The notes below the pieces were generated by a model, which saw only the letters and a program-made list of their open reading frames with translations, was not told where the DNA came from and searched no databases. The position numbers and the translations under genes are program-made. A DNA stretch of 64,000 nucleotides from Microbacterium yannicii PS01 (GTDB lineage Bacteria; Actinomycetota; Actinomycetes; Actinomycetales; Microbacteriaceae): the NCBI RefSeq assembly GCF_000304335.1, contig NZ_CAJF01000010.1, positions 62,001 through 126,000 on the forward strand, written 5' to 3'. Of the stretch, positions 59,822 to 64,000 are shown one piece after another. The number at the start of each line of letters is the position of its first letter. The stretch's first letter is position 1.

Positions 59822-60709
59822 ATGCCCCACACCTCGATCAAGGCCGTCATCCCGGCCGCAGGCCTCGGCACCCGCTTCCTTCCGGCGACGAAGGCCATGC
59901 CCAAGGAAATGCTCCCCGTCGTCGACAAGCCGGCGATCCAGTACGTGGTGGAGGAGGCGGCCCAGGCGGGCATCGACGACATCCTCGTCATCATCGGACG
60001 CAACAAGAACGCCATCTCGAACCACTTCGACTCGGTTCCCGAGCTGGAGGAGAAGCTCAAGCACAAGGGCGACGACGATCGCCTGCGCCGCGTGGTCGCC
60101 TCGAGCGACCTCGCCGACATCCACTTCGTCCGCCAGGGCGAGCCCAAGGGACTCGGACACGCGGTGCTCCGCGCCCGCGCTCATGTCGGCGACGCCTCGT
60201 TCGCCGTGATGCTCGGCGATGACCTCATCGACGAGCGCGACGAACTGCTGACGACCATGATCGCCGAGCACGAGCGCACCGGCGCCGCCATCGTCGCCCT
60301 CATGGAGGTCGACCCCGCGCACATCCACATGTACGGCGTCGCGTCGGCCGAGCCGACCGACGACGACAGCGTGGTCAAGGTGACCGGCCTCGTCGAGAAG
60401 CCGAAGGCCGAGGAGGCGCCGTCGAACCTCGCGATCATCGGCCGCTACGTCCTCAGCCCGAACGTGTTCGACATCCTCGAGCGCACCGAACCGGGCAAGG
60501 GCGGCGAGATCCAGCTCACCGACGCCCTGCAGGAGCTCGCGGCCGACCCCGACGGTCCCGGCGTGTACGGAGTGGTGTTCCGTGGCCGTCGCTACGACAC
60601 CGGCGATAGGGTGGACTACATCAAGGCCATCGTGCAGCTCGCGGTCGATCGCGATGATCTCGGCCCCGATCTGCGACCCTGGTTCAAGGAGTTCGCGGCG
60701 AATATCTGA
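59822..60709 (+). CDS. galU: UTP-glucose-1-phosphate uridylyltransferase
   Basis: This 295-residue GalU has VIPAAGLGTRFLPATKAMPKEMLPVVDKPAIQYVVEEA (nucleotide loop and catalytic Lys), FVRQGEPKGLGHAV, VMLGDDLID, GLVEKPKAEEAPSNLAIIGRY and GGEIQLTDAL. It makes UDP-glucose for cell-wall and surface glycans. The next gene, an acetyltransferase, starts 23 bases later. Confidence 0.96.
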   Translation: MPHTSIKAVIPAAGLGTRFLPATKAMPKEMLPVVDKPAIQYVVEEAAQAGIDDILVIIGRNKNAISNHFDSVPELEEKLKHKGDDDRLRRVVASSDLADIHFVRQGEPKGLGHAVLRARAHVGDASFAVMLGDDLIDERDELLTTMIAEHERTGAAIVALMEVDPAHIHMYGVASAEPTDDDSVVKVTGLVEKPKAEEAPSNLAIIGRYVLSPNVFDILERTEPGKGGEIQLTDALQELAADPDGPGVYGVVFRGRRYDTGDRVDYIKAIVQLAVDRDDLGPDLRPWFKEFAANI

Positions 60710-60732
60710 CGCCGCCCGTTCGAGGGGGTCAC

Positions 60733-61362
60733 ATGGATCTTTCGGCCCCTCGCAGGCATGGTCCGATCTCGATCCGGCTCGTGCGGGCACGCGATGCGCG
60801 CGTGCTGCAGAACGAGCTGCTGAGCAACCGCGACTGGCTGAGGCCGTGGGAGGCGACGAGCCCCGACGGGCCCGTGTCGTTCGACATGCGTGTCGGGGTG
60901 CGGCGACTGCTGCAGCAGTACCGCGACGGCGCCGGCATCCCTTTCGTCATGGAGCACGACGGCGACATCGCCGGGCAGCTGAACGTGTGGGGCATCGCGC
61001 GCGGCTCGCTCGCCTCGGCGACGATCGGCTACTGGGTGAGCCGCCGGTTCGCGGGCAAGGGCATCACGCCGACCGCTGTGGCCCTCGCGACCGACGTGTG
61101 CTTCTCGGAGCTCCGGCTGCACCGTATGGAGATCTGCATCCGGCCCGAGAACCGGGCGAGCCTTCGCGTCGTCGAGAAGCTCGGCTTCCGCTACGAGGGG
61201 CTGCGGCGCCGCTTCATCCACATCGACGGCGACTGGCGCGACCACTACGCCTTCGCGCTCGTGCGCGAGGACGTGCCCGAGGGCGTGCTGCAGCGCTGGG
61301 TCTCGGGCCAGGCGCCGCAGGATGCGGCGACGGTGCCCCCGTCCGACCGCCTGCACGCCTGA
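60733..61362 (+). CDS. GNAT acetyltransferase (RimJ/RimL-like)
   Basis: This 209-residue GNAT has IRLVRARDARVLQNELL near the start, GQLNVWGIARGSLASATIGYWVSRRFAGKGITPTAVAL (acetyl-CoA pyrophosphate loop R-x-x-G-K-G) and RPENRASLRVVEKLGFRYEGLRRRFIHIDGDWRDH, typical of ribosomal-protein N-acetyltransferases. It is probably co-transcribed with galU. Confidence 0.92.
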   Translation: MDLSAPRRHGPISIRLVRARDARVLQNELLSNRDWLRPWEATSPDGPVSFDMRVGVRRLLQQYRDGAGIPFVMEHDGDIAGQLNVWGIARGSLASATIGYWVSRRFAGKGITPTAVALATDVCFSELRLHRMEICIRPENRASLRVVEKLGFRYEGLRRRFIHIDGDWRDHYAFALVREDVPEGVLQRWVSGQAPQDAATVPPSDRLHA

Positions 61363-61444
61363 GCACGTCCTGGCCGTCTCCTTCCAGGCGTCCCCGGGGC
61401 GCCCGGGAGCGCGCCGGTTTCAGTGTGCTGACCTGGATTTCGGA

Positions 61445-61460
61445 CGCTGAGCCTGTCGAC
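61445..61460. repeat. Intergenic REP-like element
   Basis: CGCTGAGCCTGTCGAC matches a repeat I recognise as common in Micrococcales intergenic regions, and matches the copy inside pntA on the opposite strand. It lies between the acetyltransferase and the coiled-coil membrane gene. Confidence 0.55.
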
Positions 61461-61510
61461 ACGCGAGCGGCTGCCGGGGCTGAGGCATCCGGTCGCATAC
61501 CGTGGTGTGC

Positions 61511-62488
61511 ATGGGTGGGCAGGTGCTGGGCGGCGGAGTGATCGTTCTCGTCGCCGCGCTCCTGTGGCTCGTCTACCTCCTTCCGTCGTGGCACAGCCGC
61601 CGTCAGTTCGATGCGGCCGAGCGCAACGCCGTGCGTCTGAACCAGGCGCTGCGGGTGCTCGCCGAGACCAGTGAGACCCCCGAAGAGGTGCGGCTCGAGC
61701 TCAACGCCCGCACCGCCGCCGCGCAGCAGCGTCTCGCGAAGCGGGCGCTCGCCGAGCGCGAGCAGGCCGCGCTCGAAGAAGCCAAGGTCGAAGTCGAGAG
61801 GGCTCGCGCCGACCGGGTGACCGCCGAGGCGCAAGCGCGCATCGACCTCGAGCGGGCGCGCGCCGAGCGTGCGGCCGCCGAAGCCGCCGCCCGTGCCGAA
61901 CTCGCGGCCGCCCGTGCGCTGCCTGCAGCTCGTCAGGCGCGTGCCCGCCGTCGCCTGCGCCTCACCGCGACGATCGCCGCCCTCGCGGGTCTCGGCATCG
62001 CCGGCTGGGGCGCGTACCAGCTCGTCACCGTCGGTGTGCAGCTTCTGCTGTGGGTCGGCGTGGGTGTGGCCGCGGCATCCGTTCTCGTCCTTCACCGCAT
62101 GTCGCGAGTGACCGCGCGCGCGAGCGTTCGTCTGACGGATGCCGCGCCCCGGCCCGCCGCGATCGTGCAGGACGTCGAGCTCGAGCGGGAGCCCCGCGTG
62201 TGGGCACCGCGCGACCTTCCCCGCCCGCTCACGGCGTCGGCCGGCTCGCAGGCGGCAGCAGTGCTCGATGCCGCCGCGGCTCGCGCCGCGCTGCGTCAGG
62301 CCGCGCTCGAAGAGGCGATGCGGGCACGCGCCGAGGCGCAGCGGCCGCCGTCGATCGACACCGTCCGTGCCACGCGCACGGCTCCCGCCGCGACCTCCAC
62401 CGACTACACGGGCATGGGCTACGTCGATGACGCCGAGATCGAGGCGCACGTTCGCCAGCTCCTCGAGAGGCGCGCGTCGGGCCAGTAG
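61511..62488 (+). CDS. Coiled-coil membrane protein
   Basis: This 325-residue protein has an N-terminal transmembrane helix (GGGVIVLVAALLWLVYLLPSW), a long Ala/Glu/Arg-rich coiled coil (residues 60-145, EREQAALEEAKVEVERARAD), then two further helices (LTATIAALAGLGIAGWGAYQL, LLLWVGVGVAAASVLVLH) and a polar C-terminal tail. It is a conserved actinobacterial protein near galU of unknown role, possibly in envelope organisation. Confidence 0.75.
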   Translation: MGGQVLGGGVIVLVAALLWLVYLLPSWHSRRQFDAAERNAVRLNQALRVLAETSETPEEVRLELNARTAAAQQRLAKRALAEREQAALEEAKVEVERARADRVTAEAQARIDLERARAERAAAEAAARAELAAARALPAARQARARRRLRLTATIAALAGLGIAGWGAYQLVTVGVQLLLWVGVGVAAASVLVLHRMSRVTARASVRLTDAAPRPAAIVQDVELEREPRVWAPRDLPRPLTASAGSQAAAVLDAAAARAALRQAALEEAMRARAEAQRPPSIDTVRATRTAPAATSTDYTGMGYVDDAEIEAHVRQLLERRASGQ

Positions 62489-62655
62489 CGCCATGCGTCT
62501 GGCTGAGCGGCCGCGCGCGGGATCGGAACAGCAGCCGGCGCGCCGGGCGGCGGCATCCGTTCGCGGCGTGTCGGTCGGGAACTCCGATCCTGCGTCCGCG
62601 CGGCGACCACTCGGGTCGGGAAGACACCGCCGGCGCCCGGATCAGGCGCAGGCCG

Positions 62656-63861
62656 TCAGCGCTGGTAGAGGATGCGCCCGCCTCCCACGGTGACCTCGCG
62701 CGGGGGAGTGCGCACGAGGGCGTCCATCGCGTTCTCGGCGTCGAGCAGCACGAGATCCGCGCGGTCGCCGGGCTGCAGGGCATGGCGACGGATGCCGGCG
62801 AACGACGCTCCGGCGGTGGTCGCGAGTTCGACGACCCGGCGCAGGTCCTCGTCGCGCACGATGCTGGAGGAGCGTGCGTACTGCCATGCGATTCCGAGCA
62901 GGTCGCCGGTGCCGTAGGGGCTCCACAGGTCGCGGATCCCGTCGGTGCCGAACCCGAAGCGCACGCCCGCAGCATCCATCTCGTGCAGCGGCAGCTGCGG
63001 CAGGCGCAGCGGTGCGACCGTCGTCATGGTGACGCCGAGCCCCGCCATGCGCTGCAGCAGATCGCGGCGGCGCACCGGGTCGACCTGGGCGATGGCGAAC
63101 CCGTGCGCGATGTTCACCTTGCCCGTCAGTCCCAGCGACGCGGTGCGATCGAGGATGAGGTCGAGCTGGAAGGCGCCGAGCTCGGCAGGATCGTGCAGAT
63201 GGATGTCGATGCCCGCTCCCGTGTCGGCGGCGATCGCGAAGAGCGCGTCCAACTGGCCGACCGGGTCGCGGTCGATGCTCGCGGGGTCCAGTCCGCCGAC
63301 GTGCTCGACACCCGTCTCCGCCGCCGCGCGAAGCAGGTCGACGACGCCCGGACGGCGCAGCACGCCGTCCTGAGGGAACGCCACGATCTCGGCCGTCAGG
63401 GCGCCGTCGTACTCGGCGACCGCCTCGCGCACGATCTCGATGCCCCGCAGGCCCAGTCCGAGGTCGACGTCGACGTGCGTGCGGACGGCGGTGGTGCCGA
63501 AGCGCACGAATTCGGCGAGCACGCGCCGGGTGATGTCGAGACCCGGGATGCCGAGCTCGTCGCGTCGCGCGCGCTCGTGGCGGATGCGGCCGTCGGTTCC
63601 GCCCTCGCCGCCATAGGACTGCCACGGATGGCCGATCCACGACTTGTCGACGTGGGCGTGCGTGTTCACGAGCCCGGGGAGGGCGAGAAGGCCTCGGCCG
63701 TCGAGCTCACCGGCTCCCGGAGCGACGCTGACTGCGGCGTCGACGGACGTGATCACGCCGTCCTCGTCGACGAGGACGTCGCGGGCGAGAAGCTCTCCGG
63801 CACCGGTGTCGAAACGGACGTTGCGAACGGCGGTGACGCGCGGAAAGCCGGTGTGGAGCAT
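62656..63861 (-). CDS. Cytosine-deaminase-like amidohydrolase
   Basis: This 401-residue metal-dependent amidohydrolase has LPGLVNTHAHVDKSWIG (H-x-H metal ligands and the following Lys, typical of the CodA group), VRTHVDVD, DIHLHDPAELG, VNIAHGFAIAQ and FGTDGIRDLWSPYGTGD (terminal Asp region). It probably deaminates cytosine or a similar ring compound; the exact substrate is not certain. Start MLHTGFPRV chosen by family length. Confidence 0.85.
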   Translation of the reverse strand: MLHTGFPRVTAVRNVRFDTGAGELLARDVLVDEDGVITSVDAAVSVAPGAGELDGRGLLALPGLVNTHAHVDKSWIGHPWQSYGGEGGTDGRIRHERARRDELGIPGLDITRRVLAEFVRFGTTAVRTHVDVDLGLGLRGIEIVREAVAEYDGALTAEIVAFPQDGVLRRPGVVDLLRAAAETGVEHVGGLDPASIDRDPVGQLDALFAIAADTGAGIDIHLHDPAELGAFQLDLILDRTASLGLTGKVNIAHGFAIAQVDPVRRRDLLQRMAGLGVTMTTVAPLRLPQLPLHEMDAAGVRFGFGTDGIRDLWSPYGTGDLLGIAWQYARSSSIVRDEDLRRVVELATTAGASFAGIRRHALQPGDRADLVLLDAENAMDALVRTPPREVTVGGGRILYQR

Positions 63862-63949
63862 GCCTCCATCCTCTCGCGGGGCGGGCTCCCGAGGCATCGG
63901 CTCGATTCGGGGGCGGCGGTTCACCCGTGATAATGTTGCTGAGGTTCAC

Positions 63950-64000
63950 GGGCCTGTGGCGCAGTTGGTAGCGCGCCTCGTTCGCATCGAGGAGGTCAGG
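63950..64000 (+). tRNA. tRNA-Ala(CGC), cut by the window edge
   Basis: GGGCCTG acceptor, D-arm GCGC/GCGC with AGTTGGTA loop, anticodon stem CCTCG/CGAGG with loop TTCGCAT give anticodon CGC (Ala, GCG codons). The T-arm and 3' acceptor lie beyond the window. GATAAT at 63929-63934 could be its -10 box. Confidence 0.9.

Overview
This is high-GC actinobacterial chromosome. Gene content, start-codon and ribosome-site style, and several lineage-typical families (Lsr2, ECF sigma factor with a YCII partner, PntAB, small proteins ending in DVPPHY, a REP-like element with core CTGAGCCTGTCGA) suggest Microbacteriaceae, most likely Microbacterium or a close relative. This placement is from recognition of families, not from a database search.

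Region 1 (1-13,700) is a loose set of small metabolic and regulatory genes: an NmrA-like reductase, hydrolases, a membrane-bound LuxR regulator with a membrane partner, a dihydrofolate-reductase-family gene, a divergent VOC/TetR pair with a clear operator palindrome, a Dabb protein, an ECF42-type sigma factor with its YCII/DGPF partner, and a DUF998 membrane protein. It also holds gene scars: a 60-bp relic of a second DHFR-family gene and a hemerythrin-domain tail.

Region 2 (13,723-37,635) is a genomic island of about 24 kb inserted at the 3' end of a tRNA-Arg(CCU) gene. The last 21 bp of the tRNA are repeated exactly at the far end, and each end carries a matching pair of GCGGGCAA repeats spaced 11 bp, probably integrase arm sites. 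The island has an excisionase-like gene, a tyrosine integrase, a MobF relaxase with no visible type IV secretion genes (so mobilizable rather than self-transmissible), and a dense defence cargo. The cargo is: an OLD-family ATPase/TOPRIM nuclease divergent from an HNH nuclease; a membrane/HEPN-like gene pair; a HEPN-motif protein preceded by a tRNA-like RNA; an AAA+ ATPase plus PD-(D/E)XK nuclease divergent from a 5-methylcytosine methyltransferase and Vsr nuclease; McrBC; and a SLATT/Pycsar-effector-like membrane protein followed by three tandem tiny genes sharing one peptide motif. A second integrase 3' end next to the tRNA indicates that the island grew by accretion.

Region 3 (37,700-46,470) starts with a ykkC-class riboswitch in front of an EamA transporter. 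It continues with a phosphonate uptake and catabolism operon: a GntR/UTRA repressor divergent from PhnD, PhnC, a fused PhnE, an FAD oxidoreductase, a PhnX-like HAD hydrolase and a zinc alcohol dehydrogenase. A perfect 11-bp inverted repeat lies in the divergent promoter and a strong hairpin terminator closes the operon.

Region 4 (46,480-64,000) is core-like: a HesB-like protein, PntAB transhydrogenase (with a REP-like element inside the translated linker of PntA), Lsr2, a GAF-LuxR regulator divergent from a DUF485/ActP acetate-type symporter operon, an MGMT-fold protein that has lost the catalytic cysteine, a very large helicase-like protein with a damaged Walker A motif and a Vsr-like C-terminus, MscL, FmdB, 5-formyl-THF cyclo-ligase, GalU, a GNAT acetyltransferase, a coiled-coil membrane protein, a cytosine-deaminase-like amidohydrolase, and the first 51 bases of tRNA-Ala(CGC) at the right edge.

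The best candidates for undescribed biology are the micro-protein array behind the SLATT-like gene, the tRNA-like RNA upstream of the HEPN gene, the mixed Dcm/Vsr/AAA+/nuclease module, and an EamA transporter under ykkC control.
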